Shown one piece after another: positions 9,901 to 20,300 of a stretch of DNA of 64,000 nucleotides. This stretch comes from Aureococcus anophagefferens. Taxonomy: Eukaryota; Sar; Pelagophyceae; Pelagomonadales; Pelagomonadaceae. The stretch covers positions 777,044 through 841,043 of the forward strand of contig NW_008705570.1 of assembly GCF_000186865.1 (NCBI RefSeq), given 5' to 3'. Numbering within the stretch: the stretch's first letter is position 1; every line of letters begins with the position of its first letter. The notes under the pieces were generated by a model. That model saw only the letters and a list, made by a program, of their open reading frames with translations. It was not told where the DNA came from and ran no database searches. The translations under genes were made by a program, and so were the position numbers.

Positions 9901-10340
9901 TTCTTGAGCGCCAGGATCTGGAGCTCGTCCTGGCGGCCCTTGAACTCGTAGTCCTTCAACTTGGCGGCCGCGCGCGCGGCCCAGCGCCGGAGCTCGCCGA
10001 GCTCCGCGGGCGGCGGCGGCGCCTCGTCGCCGCTGTCGTCGTCGCTCATGACGAAGCCGCCGGCGTCGCCGGCGAAGAGCGCGCGCGCCGGCCCGTCCTC
10101 GGGCGACACGCGCGTCGGCGCGCGGCCGCCGCGGCCGGGCGAATCGGCCGCCGGCGCGCCGCCCTCCGTCGACGGGCTCACGCGGAGGAAGGACGCCCGC
10201 TGGCTCGACGCCGCCGTGAGCACCGACGCCTCCTCCCAGCCCGCGGGGTGCGCCTCCTCGACGCTCAGCGACGCGTCCGCGAGGAGCGCGTCGAGGGCGC
10301 TGCCGAGGCCCAGGTCCTGCGCGCCGGCGTCGTAGTCCAT
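3996..10340 (-). CDS. Giant coiled-coil protein (2,114 residues)
   Basis: A single uninterrupted frame from ATG 10340 to the stop at 3996. The first ~100 residues are acidic and low-complexity. After that, almost the whole length (about residues 110-1650) is Ala/Glu/Arg/Leu-rich with long heptad-like stretches typical of coiled coils. A Pro/Tyr/Gly-rich linker sits near residues 1840-1900 (plus-strand 4620-4850). A final coiled segment and an acidic tail follow. There is no motor head, EF-hand or membrane segment. The architecture suits a structural tether such as a golgin, centrosomal or basal-body protein, but the family cannot be named from sequence alone. It contains an 18-residue tandem repeat. 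The antisense strand is also open over long stretches because of composition; those frames are shadows. Confidence 0.8.
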   Translation of the reverse strand: MDYDAGAQDLGLGSALDALLADASLSVEEAHPAGWEEASVLTAASSQRASFLRVSPSTEGGAPAADSPGRGGRAPTRVSPEDGPARALFAGDAGGFVMSDDDSGDEAPPPPAELGELRRWAARAAAKLKDYEFKGRQDELQILALKNSLDNNAASLVDDLEREDATVASALREKEAAWLLEKATLEAVAKARETDHAEKLEAVLAQAAAATLEAARDRDAAVGSLEETVAALEARLTDAAEEKETLLGEVARRDAALETVRDELQTSERRAEKLEAKLAQRVRSDRGGVRGPVGVDLDAPVDDDIAAAILPFAVAPSPEGSPRSSSSTASPRPAAADDDDASVFDDYLVPTPEKARDARPARLDEAKDAIDAHKATSSRRREQRERLKAAEEALRRLSEERKREASLAASENARLRDELDKLGRSYAAEKSQLGAAVAKVEREELAGLRQLHAEASFEANSLAAALTSERDARAEETRSLRSRNHDVEAANATLRAEIDATMAEAATAAADRAEALRFSDAADAVAARASAALALEVEARTHLAAQLESTAASHAAEADMERSKLEEMAARLTRELGDAEADREASRADAARDRRALEDAKRCREEAEAAHGEALEEARRSHREAAEAHVAALEHARESREAAEAAHAEALEAARKARDDAEAAHAEALEAAQKAHSEAAFAEAFEAAQKAHEEAEAAHAEALAAAQRALEDAEAAHAEALEAAREAAASDRAAAVDALEAATAAAVADALAAADGDAAEARTTLAGAAARVEELEALVVAKQYRAEARAAAGAAAAAADLAAAVRSGDAAAAAGAAAFAALGARQGEDAAFSSELARAKDDTIGELEASLEACKVDGARLERALRVATEEAKSASLSRSADVAVKDEALAFQQAALEAASSKQAALEAALGARETALAQSRAAQVDLRSQLAEAARARDDARRKCESMRSVEAVEGLVSQLEAEKAAAVDAAVARATSDAEVDARVALDAQDGRLAAATAQAVVDAVSKANEATTARFEAREAERADLAALELDRELSRCRAAAAADTARVVTDLRSELDLIKWAEVEQAVAKVRKAHAEELEASKDDKHEVLRELTVANEAIAAAVEAARDDERAKAARCKEELETCRAAIESAGLEFERGLDARVAGAVAAAAVRVAAERGRVAAALAEAREDKAVALAHLREDHDRVLHRAKAKADDAERAKSSLHASHEARVGELEASHAAHVETLKREHAAAVSLMDEKLEAHASSLDSLKGNYETEVEALKVDHGDALQAARREVGLVTQRFEAKLKAAESEVAARVDVARAEGVAEARLEAARAGAGSPTLPEVLERTCGELEKTYAARVDREAASWRLRCEALAEDVRTKEQECAATLELHRQAYEDIQAQAVAEAVEWTRRECEGEKSEALTEVARAVELTRAECDKEKAAAVRDAERAVALRLQANHDTSLAACLAEKDAELATKLSLSATSLGDAIDKAVKRALARSDKAHGAAVASLEKSHAVAVAALGVQHAAALDAARSKAKGELEATLRRERDAAKREQREAGTRSLERELERVRDAKAEELEHVSRDYEAQLSVVEERWSATVTALEQRTRRAEANAAACCASAAAACEDASSKAAAATLKTAEAESCVSHAQTDFKSRVFAVWEAAALDVDAPRDPSSRVALATGAAPPEAYVGQLGAMVREAAQSAKAARADLEAERERRRRAEAARAVESAAALAAADSRARCVLAALDGGDDLGGDPLALDVARRRDAATRRVFADAARSADDARRAAADAVAGAADAVDAVASTVALHSADDRDVLAKSAVGLRVTRDELLAQAPARVVSPRTPPPPYVGGPTLGSTPEGLAAAGPPGAYPAYPPSAGASYASYAASPYARGASPAPSYGAAPGAPPSTPPPAAPARELDYWRTQSLELRDAFEDERRRCEQHRRARADGERDCAAKLRDHDARIRSVMRDVEQAKRDAAKELADRDATHAATLLKLRERCAAWLRKVKAEWSKNAKRALAKQKLKLDARHEATNAKTAKRWQRALDAALSGGRVAAAAARPASSAYPRHARKPECAAAAAPDSDDDATLGDEPFPDDDPFDDGLRATMAATFKLYPDPIPV
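8160..8520 (-). repeat. Tandem 54-bp repeats encoding an 18-residue coiled-coil unit
   Basis: Within the coiled-coil gene, the unit AEAAHAEALEAARKARDD recurs about five times with small changes (for example AEAAHAEALEAAQKAHSE), and one unit is two residues shorter. Eighteen residues is not a multiple of seven, so the register must shift at each unit. The units are probably prone to slippage, so copy number may vary between strains. Confidence 0.75.
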
Positions 10341-10586
10341 CGCTGCCGCCGCCTCCGCGCGCGGCGCTTCACGTGTTGCGGGCTTGGGTGCGGTCTAGGC
10401 CCTCTTTGGCCTCGCGACCACGAGCAACAGTCGTCGTCGACTCAAATGCGCCGACGACGAGCTCGGAGGTTTTGGCGCCGACTTGGGAGAGGATTTTGAA
10501 GTGGCGGTGAAGCCCATGATGCACTGCTCTCAGAGGTCGCCGCCGCCGCCGGCGCGCGCGCCGCCGCCGTCGTCGACCACGTGCCG

Positions 10587-11318
10587 ATGCGCCTCGCGAC
10601 GCGGCGCACGCTGCCGCAAGGCATCACAGCGCTCCTCGCGCTGACGTCGCCCTTCGCGCCGCCCGGCAACGCCGCGAGCTTCCAGAAGGACGTCGTCGTA
10701 AGGGTGCTCGACGACGACAAGGTGAAGCTCGAGGCGCTGGGCACGGTGCAGCTCGCGGGCATCCGCACGCCGACGCGCGGCGTGCCCGACTGCTACGCGC
10801 GCGTGCCCTTCGTGCGCGCGCGCGCGCTGCTGCCGCGCGGCGCGCGGGTCGGCGTGAGCTTCGTCGAGGGCGGCGGCGCGGAGATCCAATTGGCGGACGG
10901 CACGTCGGTCAACGCGGCGCTCGTCCGCGAGGGCTACGCGAAGCGGCGGCTGCGGAAGAACGACGACGACGCGCTCGCGTCGGCGCTCGCGCGCGCCGAG
11001 GCCGCGGCGAAGCGCGAAGGCGCGGGCATCTGGACGACGTGCGAGGCCGACAGAGAGGTCGCGCGGCCGACCTTCGTCGCGACCTTCGACGACGTCGACT
11101 TCAAGCCGGCGCCCGCGAAGGACTTTGGCGACGCGCCGACGGTCGTGCGGAGCTGCGCGGATTTTTCCGCCTACGAGGACGCGCTCGCCATCTTCGAGCG
11201 CGGCACGCCCGACGTGCGGCGGCGCCTCGACCGCGACGGCGACGGCGTGCCCTGCCCGGACCTGCCGCACACGACGAACCGGGAGCTCTACCGCTTCAAG
11301 AAGCGGCCGCCGTCGTAA
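10587..11318 (+). CDS. Staphylococcal-nuclease-like protein with Excalibur domain and targeting peptide
   Basis: About 243 residues from ATG 10587 to the stop at 11316-11318. The N-terminus has an RR pair followed by a hydrophobic stretch and a small-residue cleavage-like site (ALTSPFAPPGNAAS), as in secreted or Tat-type thylakoid-lumen proteins. Residues about 30-150 resemble an SNase fold: a beta-barrel opening with VVVRVLDDDKVKLEALG, then AGIRTP, then a helical part ending GIW. The C-terminus ends in a Ca-binding Excalibur motif (DRDGDGVPC). Such proteins are usually exported Ca-dependent nucleases. I did not confirm the full set of catalytic Arg/Glu residues. No plastid pre-sequence precedes the signal in this frame, so an upstream exon is possible. 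Its stop is 2 bp from that of the convergent propeller gene. Confidence 0.75.
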   Translation: MRLATRRTLPQGITALLALTSPFAPPGNAASFQKDVVVRVLDDDKVKLEALGTVQLAGIRTPTRGVPDCYARVPFVRARALLPRGARVGVSFVEGGGAEIQLADGTSVNAALVREGYAKRRLRKNDDDALASALARAEAAAKREGAGIWTTCEADREVARPTFVATFDDVDFKPAPAKDFGDAPTVVRSCADFSAYEDALAIFERGTPDVRRRLDRDGDGVPCPDLPHTTNRELYRFKKRPPS

Positions 11319-11320
11319 CT

Positions 11321-12432
11321 TTAGAAACTCACGTTCGACACGGCGTAGCAGAGGACGCGGTGGACGAGGCAGCGCGGGAGGCGCACGAGGCGGCGGTAGA
11401 CCGCCTCGGTGCGGTACAGCGGCGGCAGCGGCGCGGCGAGGCGCGCGTGGCCGAGGCTCGCGAGCGCGAAGAGGCGGAAGACGGGCCAGATGAGCCGCTC
11501 GCGCCGCTCCGCGTAGGTGGGGACGGCGATCGTGTGGACCCCTTGATGGTTGAGGACGTAGAGCAAACCGCGGTGCTCGTCGAGCGCTAGGCATTCGCAG
11601 CGCTCGAGATTGACATCCATCCGCATGATCGCGTACTCATGGTCGGTCTTGACGACTTGATGGACGCAAAGATCGTCGAGATCTTCAGCGAATTGCTTCG
11701 GGCCGACCAACCAGCTGCAAATGACATAGATGATGCCGTCAGATGCCACGGCGAGGTCACAGAATTCTCGGCATTGCACGATGAGCGACACCTCCTGTGT
11801 ACTCATCGACACACGAAGTATTTGACTTTTATTGTACGTAGCAACAATTAGCGAACTTTCGTTTGCGTCGAAGCACATCCAGCGGCAAGAGCCGAAAACG
11901 ACGTCTTTGCAGAAGGGGCGCGTACGATCAAGCGGGTTTGCCGTCAGAGACCATGGCATCAATGTCCATTTGGAAAATGCACGTGGATTGCAGGAAGTAC
12001 AAGCTATCCGACGTCGCGGCGAGGGCATTTACACGTCCTTTCACCCGTCGCAGTACCTCGCCGTCGTGGCCGACGAGGATTATCTCGCCCTCGTGGGCGA
12101 CAAAATAACCGCGCCCTTTCGGGTCGACGACCGCATCCTCAACCTCTGTTTGTCTCAGACTCGTCAAAGAGAACTGCCAAGCTTCCATCGGGATCGAGTC
12201 GATACAGCTTCGGACTTTCTATTTGTTCGCTGAAGAAGAGAACGCCACCGCTTGGTAAGGTATTCAAGATTCGAGAATAGTAACTATAATTCCAAACAAA
12301 TCCGACATCCAACGTCGTCACAGTTCCGAGTGGCGGGTCTCGTCGTCGCGTGCGCGGGCGCAGCGCCGGTGGGCGGCAACCTGGCGCTAATTCATCGCTC
12401 GCGTCGCGCGCGCGCGTCTTGGGCGCGCGCAT
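11321..12432 (-). CDS. Beta-propeller-like (NHL/SMP-30 type) protein broken into three frames
   Basis: Three overlapping minus-strand frames read as one propeller-like protein: 12432-12139 (contains GGVLFFSEQIESPKLYRLDP), 12188-11928 (contains GYFVAHEGEIILVGHDGEV) and 12028-11321 (contains CRWMCFDANESSLIVATYNK). Each blade-like segment has the D-x-x-G and hydrophobic-strand rhythm of NHL/SMP-30 repeats. Moving from one frame to the next needs a +1 shift each time, within overlaps of about 50 and 100 bp. A GC-AG intron of only 37 bp (beginning GCAAACCC) would repair the second break, but no intron of reasonable size repairs the first. It is therefore either a pseudogene, a gene with unusually short introns, or an assembly with two extra bases. 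The start ATG at 12432 is the first in-frame one. No enzyme residues can be assigned. Confidence 0.55.
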
Positions 12433-12552
12433 CGACACCGCTAAGTCTTGCGGGCTAAACTGCGGGCGAAGCGGGCCCGCATCGGGCTGCGCCTGTGGCC
12501 AAAGTTTGCACCTCCCCTCTCGTTGAACGCAGCCCACGATGATGAGCCTGAG

Positions 12553-14346
12553 ATGCATCGATCGATGACACTCCGAGGCCTCGCGGCGCTGGCCGCCTGC
12601 GCCGTCGCAATCGACAACGCATGCAGCATCGACGACGCCTGCGACGACGACGCCGTGCTTATCGACGACGTGCGCGCCTGCGAGCTCGGCGGCCAGTGCG
12701 TCGTCCGGTGGCGCGGCGGCGCGTCCTGCGCTGCCATCCGCCTCGAGGTCGCGCGCGGCGACGGCGAGCTGCTCGCCGCCGCGGACTCGCCCAACGACGG
12801 CCTCGAGCTCTTCTCCTTCGCCGAGGACTCCGCGCCGGGGCCGCACGTCGTCCGCGTCGCGTGTCGCGACGCCGCCGCGACGGCGCCGTTCGACGTCGTC
12901 GCCGCGGCGCCGCGCGTCGCGACGACGTGCCGCACGGACGCGGGCGTCCTCGCGCCCTGCGGCCCCGGCGCCGAGGGCTGCCGCGACGTCGACGGCCCGC
13001 GGTTCCACGTCGTCGATCGATCGGGCTGCGCGATCAACGATCCCGCGGCGCCCGCGCGCGACCCGCGGCACGGCGGGTTCCACGTCTTCTACCAGAAGCG
13101 CGTCGCGGCGCCGGGCGGCGCCGGCCCCGTCTGGGGCCACGCCGTGAGCGCGGACCTCGTGACCTGGGCGGCGCTGCCCGCGGCGCTGTGGAACGACGGC
13201 GGCGACGGCGACGCGGTCCTGACGGGCTCGGCGCTTCCGGGCGACGACCTGAGGCTGCTCTACGCGGCCCGCGCGGCGGCCGGCGCGCCGGTGCACTGGC
13301 GCGTCGCGGCGCCCGCGGACGACGCCGACGAGCTCCTCGTCGACTGGCGCAAAGGCGCCGTCGTCGCCGCCGACGCGTCGCGCGACCCGGCGGCGCCGTG
13401 GCGCGTCGCCGACGAGTGGCGCACGGTCGCCTACGACGGCATCACCTACGGCTCGACGGACGGCTTCCTCGAAACGTCCTACGCCGTCGGCCGCGAGTTC
13501 GGGCCGCGCGCGTGCGAGTGCCCGAGTCTGTTCCCGCTCCCGCGGACCCGGGACGGAGCCGCGGACGCCTCGTGGCCGACGCACGTCTTCAAGCGGAGCT
13601 GCCAGGAAAACGACGGCGCCTACGACCAGTGGCGTTTAGGATTTTACGACGCGACGCGTCCGGGCGAGGCCGGCGCGTTCGCGGCGGTTTCCGGGTGGCG
13701 CCGCGTCGACGCGGGGTTTTACTACGCGTCCAAGGACGCGGCCGACGGCGACCGGCGCTTCCTCTTCGGCTGGTTGCAGGTGTCGCCGGCGTCGGCCTTG
13801 AGCGTCCGCGAGCTCTTCTGGGACCCGGCGACGGGCTACGTGGACCAGTACCCGCTCGCGGAGCTCGACGGCCGGCGCGGCGCGGCGCTCGTCGACGCGA
13901 CGGCGACGGACGGTCGCAATGTCACGGCGACGCTGCGCCAGTCGGACGTCGTCGCGACCCTCGACGTCGGCGGCGGCCCCTTCTTCGCCGCCGTCGTCCT
14001 CGGCCCGACCACATGCACCCTGACGCGGCTCGCGGACCTCTCCGGCGTCGCGTCCGCGCGGTGCTCGAACCCCGTCGCCGGCGACCTCGTCCAGGAGATC
14101 CCGCTCCGCGAGAGCACCACCGAGATTCGAGTCCTCACGGACTGGACCTTCCACGAGGTCTTCTTCGCGCGCGGCCGCGCGGCGATGACCGTCGCCGCGG
14201 TGCCCGACGACGGCGGCGTCCTCCCGGCGGCGCTTCCGCTGGCCGTCCGCGCGGACGGCTGCGCGGCGCGCGTCCTCGCGTACCCCGTCGCCGACGCCGC
14301 GACGACGCCCGAGGACGTCCGATCGAGGCTAAGGCATCACCCTTAG
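12553..14346 (+). CDS. Secreted GH32-like glycosidase (invertase/fructosidase type)
   Basis: A 597-residue frame from ATG 12553. The frame is open further upstream, but this start gives a signal peptide (LRGLAALAACAVAIDNACS). An insert-like N-terminal domain is followed by the GH32 five-blade propeller: INDP near residue 160 (the Asp is the expected nucleophile), then HVFYQ, WGHAVSADLVTW, and ECPSLFPL near 321, whose Glu is the expected acid/base. A C-terminal beta-sandwich ends with TDWTFHEVFFARGRAAMT. The usual Asn-Gly after NDP is replaced by Ala-Ala, so substrate preference may differ. The family hydrolyses sucrose, inulin or levan. Export suggests scavenging of dissolved sugars. Its stop overlaps the stop of the opposing receptor gene by 4 bp. 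Confidence 0.8.
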   Translation: MHRSMTLRGLAALAACAVAIDNACSIDDACDDDAVLIDDVRACELGGQCVVRWRGGASCAAIRLEVARGDGELLAAADSPNDGLELFSFAEDSAPGPHVVRVACRDAAATAPFDVVAAAPRVATTCRTDAGVLAPCGPGAEGCRDVDGPRFHVVDRSGCAINDPAAPARDPRHGGFHVFYQKRVAAPGGAGPVWGHAVSADLVTWAALPAALWNDGGDGDAVLTGSALPGDDLRLLYAARAAAGAPVHWRVAAPADDADELLVDWRKGAVVAADASRDPAAPWRVADEWRTVAYDGITYGSTDGFLETSYAVGREFGPRACECPSLFPLPRTRDGAADASWPTHVFKRSCQENDGAYDQWRLGFYDATRPGEAGAFAAVSGWRRVDAGFYYASKDAADGDRRFLFGWLQVSPASALSVRELFWDPATGYVDQYPLAELDGRRGAALVDATATDGRNVTATLRQSDVVATLDVGGGPFFAAVVLGPTTCTLTRLADLSGVASARCSNPVAGDLVQEIPLRESTTEIRVLTDWTFHEVFFARGRAAMTVAAVPDDGGVLPAALPLAVRADGCAARVLAYPVADAATTPEDVRSRLRHHP

Positions 14347-17300
14347 ACCGCCGCGCGCTTCAGTTCGACGCCGCCCTCGCGCTCGAAGAAGGACGCCCGG
14401 GCCTGTTGCGAGAGCATGGGGTTGTCCGTGATCGTGTGGCCGTCGCTCGGCTGGTCCTCGGGCTCCGCGACGTGCGCGAGGCGCGCGCTGTAGAGCACGG
14501 TCACCAGGCCAATCACAACCGGTAAAACCGTCACGACGACCAACGTCGCGCCCATGGCGTCGCGCATGGCGTCGGAGTCGCCCTCGATGTCCACGCGGAT
14601 CAGCAGCGCGCCGAAGAAGACGAGCATGATGGACCACATGGCCGCCTCCGTGAGCGCGTCGTCCGCGTCGTCGACGAAGGGGCGCGTCGACGCGATGATC
14701 TTGATCGACAGCGTCGCGATGGCCCAGCCGACGACGCACTGGAAGGCCGTCCCCGGCTGGACGACGACCATGAGCCCCGTGAGCGACAGGCGCCGCACGG
14801 CCTCGAAGCACTCGAAGAACATGTACTCGGGCTCGTAGACCTCGAAGAGGAAGCCGTAAATTTTGATGCGCTCGTCCGCGTCCCTCGCTTCCACGGCCGC
14901 CTCCATGGTCTCGAACCCCGGCGGATTGATCGCGGCGCGATGCCGGTAGAGCACGGAGAAGTAGACCGCGGGCACCCCGAAGGGCCAGACGAAGACCATG
15001 AGCACGGCGAAGGCGCGCATGAACTCGTACCTGGACGAGTCGCAGGGCAGCGAGAAGTCGTCGCGGAACCAGGTCCTCGAGCCGCCGTATTTTTCGTCGA
15101 GCTCGAGGCACGGCCGGAGCGCGCGGAACACCTTCGAGGACACGGCCGGGTAGACGAGGTAGCTCCCGACGAGCGCGATCTGCGTCACGAGCGCGCGGAT
15201 GCGGAGCCGCTTCTCCAGGGGCAGGGCCTTGTTGCCCCGCACGAAGGCGAAGTAGCCGAGCCACAGCGCGCATATGACGCCGAGCGGGAAGTTTCCCGTG
15301 AGCAGCAGCTCGCGGACGAAGCTCACGTCCGCGACGCACGCCAGAGGCACGAGGCGCACGAGGTCCAGGTTCGCCCAGTCCGTGGCGTCGAGCAGCGCGT
15401 TGAAGCTCGCGGGGAAGTCGAGCTCGAGCGTCCAGGGCAGCGCCGTGAGCACCGCGAAGAGCGTCGAGAGCTGCTTCAGCGTCGTCGTCAGCCGCGCGCG
15501 CCAGTAGCGGTCGCGCGCCTTCGCGTCGTCGACCTTGTCCTTGGTCGTGGCGGAGAGGCGGCGCTTGGACCGGCGGGACTGCGCCGCGTCGGCGGGCTTC
15601 GGCGCCCGCTTGTCCCGGACGTCCTCGATGGCCTTGCCGACGTTGTCCGCGGAGACCTGCGAGGCGCGGTCCCGGCCGAAATCTCTCGAACATACGGGAC
15701 GCCGCCAAATGACGAAGACGCCGATGGCCGTCGAGATCGTGCCGAGCCTACGGCGCGCGACTAAATCCCTCGAAACTCGTCGGGACGCGGCGCGCCGCGC
15801 GTGTCGACCTTGGCCGCCTTCAACGAAAACACGATCGCGACGAAGAAGAGCACGCAGATCGTCGGCAGCACGTAGAGGACGATCTCGCCGCCGCCGCAGC
15901 GCTCGCAGGCGCGCGCGGCACCGGACTCGTAGTAGCCCGCCCTACAGACAGCGCAGAGCGGGCCCTCCGTCGTCGGGTCGCAGAGGTCGTCGCCGGACGT
16001 CGTCGCGTTCGGGTCCTCGGGCGGGCGGCACGCGCCCCGGAGCGGGCACCGCTCGACGACCGTGGAGCGGCGCGACGTGCGCCAGCGGCCGCGGTGCAGG
16101 GGCAGCGTCGCCTGCGAAAACGGTTTCATCAAAGTCTCTCGAAGGTCGTCGCTGGACGCCGACCGTCGCCAGCTCCACGCCGAAGCCGTCGCACTGCGCG
16201 CCGTTGGGGCACGCGACGCAGCGCGCGCCGTCGAAGGCGTAGCCCGCGTGGCAGACGTCGCAGAGCGCGGCGCCGGACCGCGACGTCGCGTGGTCGTTCG
16301 GGTCGCACGCCGCGCACCAGCCGCTGCCGTTGCTGGACGCGAAGGTGTCGGCCTCGCAGGGCATGCAGGCGCCCGCGCCCGCGGTCGAGAAGGCGCCCGC
16401 GGGGCACAGGCCGCAGGCCGCCGAGCCGGCGGCCGCGGCCCGACCGGCGGCGCACTGGTCGCAGGTGGACGAGGCGGCTAGAGAAAAGGTCCCCGCCGGG
16501 CACGCGCCGCAGGCCTCGTCGCCCTGGACGCCGAAGGTGCCCGCGGGGCAGGCCGCGCACGCGTCCGCGGCGCTCGGCGCGGAGCCGCTCGCGCAGAGGC
16601 GGCAGGACGCGGCGCCGGCGTCGGACACCTCGCCGGCGCCGCAGGCCTCGCAGCGCTCCGCGTTCGGCCCCGAGGCGGAGCCCGCGTCGCACGTGCCGCA
16701 GGCCGTCGCGCCCGCGGCCGCGTAGGACCCCGCGGCGCAGAAGCTGCAGGCGCCGAGGCCCGGCGACGCGCCGAAGCGGCCCGCGGCGCAGGGCGCGCAG
16801 ACCGCGTCGCCGAGCTGGGCGTAGGCGCCCGGCGGGCACGCGACGCACGTGCCGTTGCCCGCGGTCGGGACCTCGCCGACGTCGCAGGACGCGCACGTCG
16901 CGGAGCCCGGCGCCGAGGCGGAGTTCTCGGGGCACGCGACGCAGAAGGACGACGACGCGGGTGAGTAGGTCCCCGCGGGGCAGTATTCGCACGCCGCCGC
17001 CGACGCGTTCGACCGCGTGCCCGCGGCGCAGTCGGAGCAGAATTCCGCGCCGCGGCCCGCGTACTTGCCCCCGTCGCAGGCGAGGCACCGCGTCGCGCCG
17101 CTCGGGGAGAAGGTCCCCGCGGCGCACGCTTCGCAGACCGTGCCGTTCGTCGTCGCCCGGCCGGCCGGGCACTGCGCGCACGCGGCCGCGGCCGGCCCGG
17201 AGACGAAGCCCGCGGGACACGCGTCGCAGGCCGCGGAAGCCTCGGAGGCGTAGGTGCCGGCGCCGCAGGCCGCGCAGGCCGCGGCGCCGGCGGCCCCGGC

Positions 17301-20300
17301 GAAGGAGCCCGCCGGGCAGGCGTCGCAGCTCTCCGCGGCCGCGGCCGACACGCGGCCGGCCGCGCAGGGCGCGCACGCCGCCGCGCCGCCCTGGGAGAAC
17401 GACCCCGCGGCGCAGTCGGCGCAGGCGGACGCGTCGGCGGTCGCGTAGCGGCCCGCTTCGCACTGCGTGCACACGGGCGCCGCGGCGGAAGACACGGAGC
17501 CGGCGCCGCAGGCGACGCAGCTCGCCGCGCCCGTGAGCGAGTAGGTCCCCGACGGGCAGTCGAGGCAGCTCTGCGTCGCCGCGTCGGCGTAGGTCCCGGC
17601 GTCGCACTGCGTACAAGCGCCGGACGCGGCGGCCGAAACGGACCCCTCGGGGCAGTCGACGCACTCCGTCGCGCCGTTCAGGGAGAACGATCCCGCGGGG
17701 CAGTCGGCGCAGGAGCCCGCGTCGAAGACGTAGCGACCCGACCCGCACTGCGTGCACACGGGCGCCCCGGCGAAAGACACGAGGCCGGCGCCGCAGGCGA
17801 CGCAGCTCGCCGCGCCCGTGAGCGAGTAGGTCCCCGCCGGGCAGTCGAGGCAGCTCTGCGTCGCCGCGTCGGCGTAGGTCCCGACGTCGCACTGAGAACA
17901 CGCGCCGGATCCCTCCGCCGAGATGGAGCCGTCGGGGCAGTCGACGCACGCCGTCGCGCCGCCCTGGGAGAACGACCCCGCCGGGCAGGCGTCGCACGAC
18001 GCGCCGCCGTTCGCGTAGCGGCCCGCGTCGCACTGGGCGCAGCTTTCGGCGCCCGCGTCGGAGATGTAGCCCGCGGCGCACGCGACGCACTCCGTCGCGC
18101 TCGTCAGCGAGAAGGAGCCCGCGTCGCACTCGCCGCAGGCGGCGGCCGCGTCCTCGGAGTAGCGCCCGGCGGCGCAGGCCCCGCACTCGACGTCGCCCGC
18201 GGCCGCGGCCCGGCCCGCGGCGCAGCCCGAGCACAGCGCGTTGTTGAAGCTGCCCGCGACCAGGCCGACCTCGACGGAGCCGTCCGGGCACGTGCCCTCC
18301 GCGCAGCTCTCGCCGGAGAAGCTCTCGAAGCACGCGCACGCGCCCGTCCCTTCGACGCCGTCGTCGCACGACCCGCGGCTCCGGCCGCTGTTCTTGACGC
18401 CGCAGGTGTCCGTGATGCGCGGCTTCGAGCGGTCCTCGTCGCCGCCCTCCGGGCAGAGCTCGCAGGTCGTGGAGAAGTAGCCCTCCTGGCACTCGAAGCA
18501 CTGGGGCCCCGCGAAGCCGATGAGGCAGTCGCACTGGGGGCTCGGCGCGTCCTCGTCGCACAAGCCCTGGGACCCACAGGGCCCGCTGGGGACGCAGTAG
18601 CCCGCCTCGTAGTACGCGACGGAGCCGTCGGTCGTCGCGAGGAGCAGGTCCAGGTCCGCGTCGCCGTCGAGGTCCGCGAGGAGCGGCCGCGGCCGCGACG
18701 CCGTCGACACGCTCACGAGGTCCAAGGCGCCGGACGTCGCGGCCGCGAGGCTCATCGTCGTCGCGTCGCCGACGTTCTCGTAGTGGTAGAGGACCGAGTT
18801 GCAGCCGACGACGAGGTCCAGGTCGCCGTCGCCGTCGACGTCGCCGAGTTGCGGCGAGCACGCGTAGGTCACGCAGGGCGAGCCGCCCGTGTCGAGCACG
18901 AGGTCCGTGTCGACGGCGAAGCTCGCCTCGGTGTTCGCGACGCGGAACAGCGCCTGGGAGTACCAGTCCCCGAAGACGACGTCGTCGTCGCCGTCGCCGT
19001 CCACGTCGCCGAAGGAGACGCCGTAGACCGGGCCGTGCCCCGCGGCGTCGAGCGCGGCGGCCCAGGAAGCGCCGACTTCGTCGTCGGCCGCGTAGACGCC
19101 GCGCGGCTCGGCGCCGGAGGCGCGCGAGAACCAGTGCCAGCCGTCGCAGTAGGCCAGCGCGTGGTCGAAGCCGTCGACGAGGTTCGACGTGAAGGCGACG
19201 ACGGCGACGTCGCTCGCGGAGCTCGCGAAGGCCTGGAGCGCCGCGTCCACGACTTCGAGCGGCGACCCGAGCGTCTCCGCCGCTTCGAAGACGCCGGGGC
19301 CCCGGGAGTCGTAGAGCGCGAGGCCGCAGCGGCCGGACGGGCTCGCGACGACGAGGTCCGCGTCGCCGTCGCCGTCGACGTCGACGGCGGCCGCCGCGGC
19401 GGTCCGCGACGTCTCGTAGGCCGCCAGGACGCTCGCGGCGCCCGACCGGTAGGCGTAGGCGGGGTCGCCGCCCGTCGGCAGCGACTCGAGGGCCACGAAC
19501 TCCCGCAGATCGGTATCGAAGACGATGAGATCGTCGAAGCCGTCGTCCGCGAAGACGTCGACGAAGAGCGCCTGGAGGGCGCCGAAGCCCGACCCGTCGA
19601 AGCCGCCGAGGAGCGCGTCGTCGAGCGCGAAGCGCGCCGCGTAGACCGAGCCGACGTTCGTATAGACCGACGGCACGTTGTCCGAGGAGGACGCCTGGCC
19701 GACGAGGTCGAGCGTGGCATCGCCGTCGAGGTCCACGAGCCTCGGCTGCGCGAGCGTAATATCCGCGAAGGGGTTGTCGCCCTCGAAAAAGTCCGGCGCC
19801 GACGCGTCGCCGACGTTCTCGAGGTACACCAGCTCGCCGCCGGAGGTGCCGACGAGCAGGTCGAGGTCTCCGTCGTGGTCGAGGTCGCCCGTCGTGGGCT
19901 GCAGGTAGCAGCAGCTCTTGGACGCCTCGACGGTGAGCGTCGGGCCGCCCGAGAAGTCCGGCCTCGATGCGGTGCCGCCGTTTCGGTAGAGGCGGACGGT
20001 GCCCGAGAGCCGCTCCCCCACGACGAGGTCGAGGAGCCCGTCGTCGTCGAAGATGTCCGCGAGCCAGGGCGACGCGCTGCTCGACGCGTTGACGGCGCCG
20101 TAGTCCCACGGCGTCTCCACAAACACCGGCGCGTCGCCCGACCCGGCGTTGACGAAGAGGACGACGCCGCCGTCGTAGCCGCCGACCAAGACGTCCGCGA
20201 GGCCGTCGCCGCCGACGAGGTCGCCGGCGGTGATGGCGGCGTTGGGCGCGTCCGAGGCGCCGCCGGTCCAGGCGGCGGGCCAGAAGGTCACGGCCGACGC

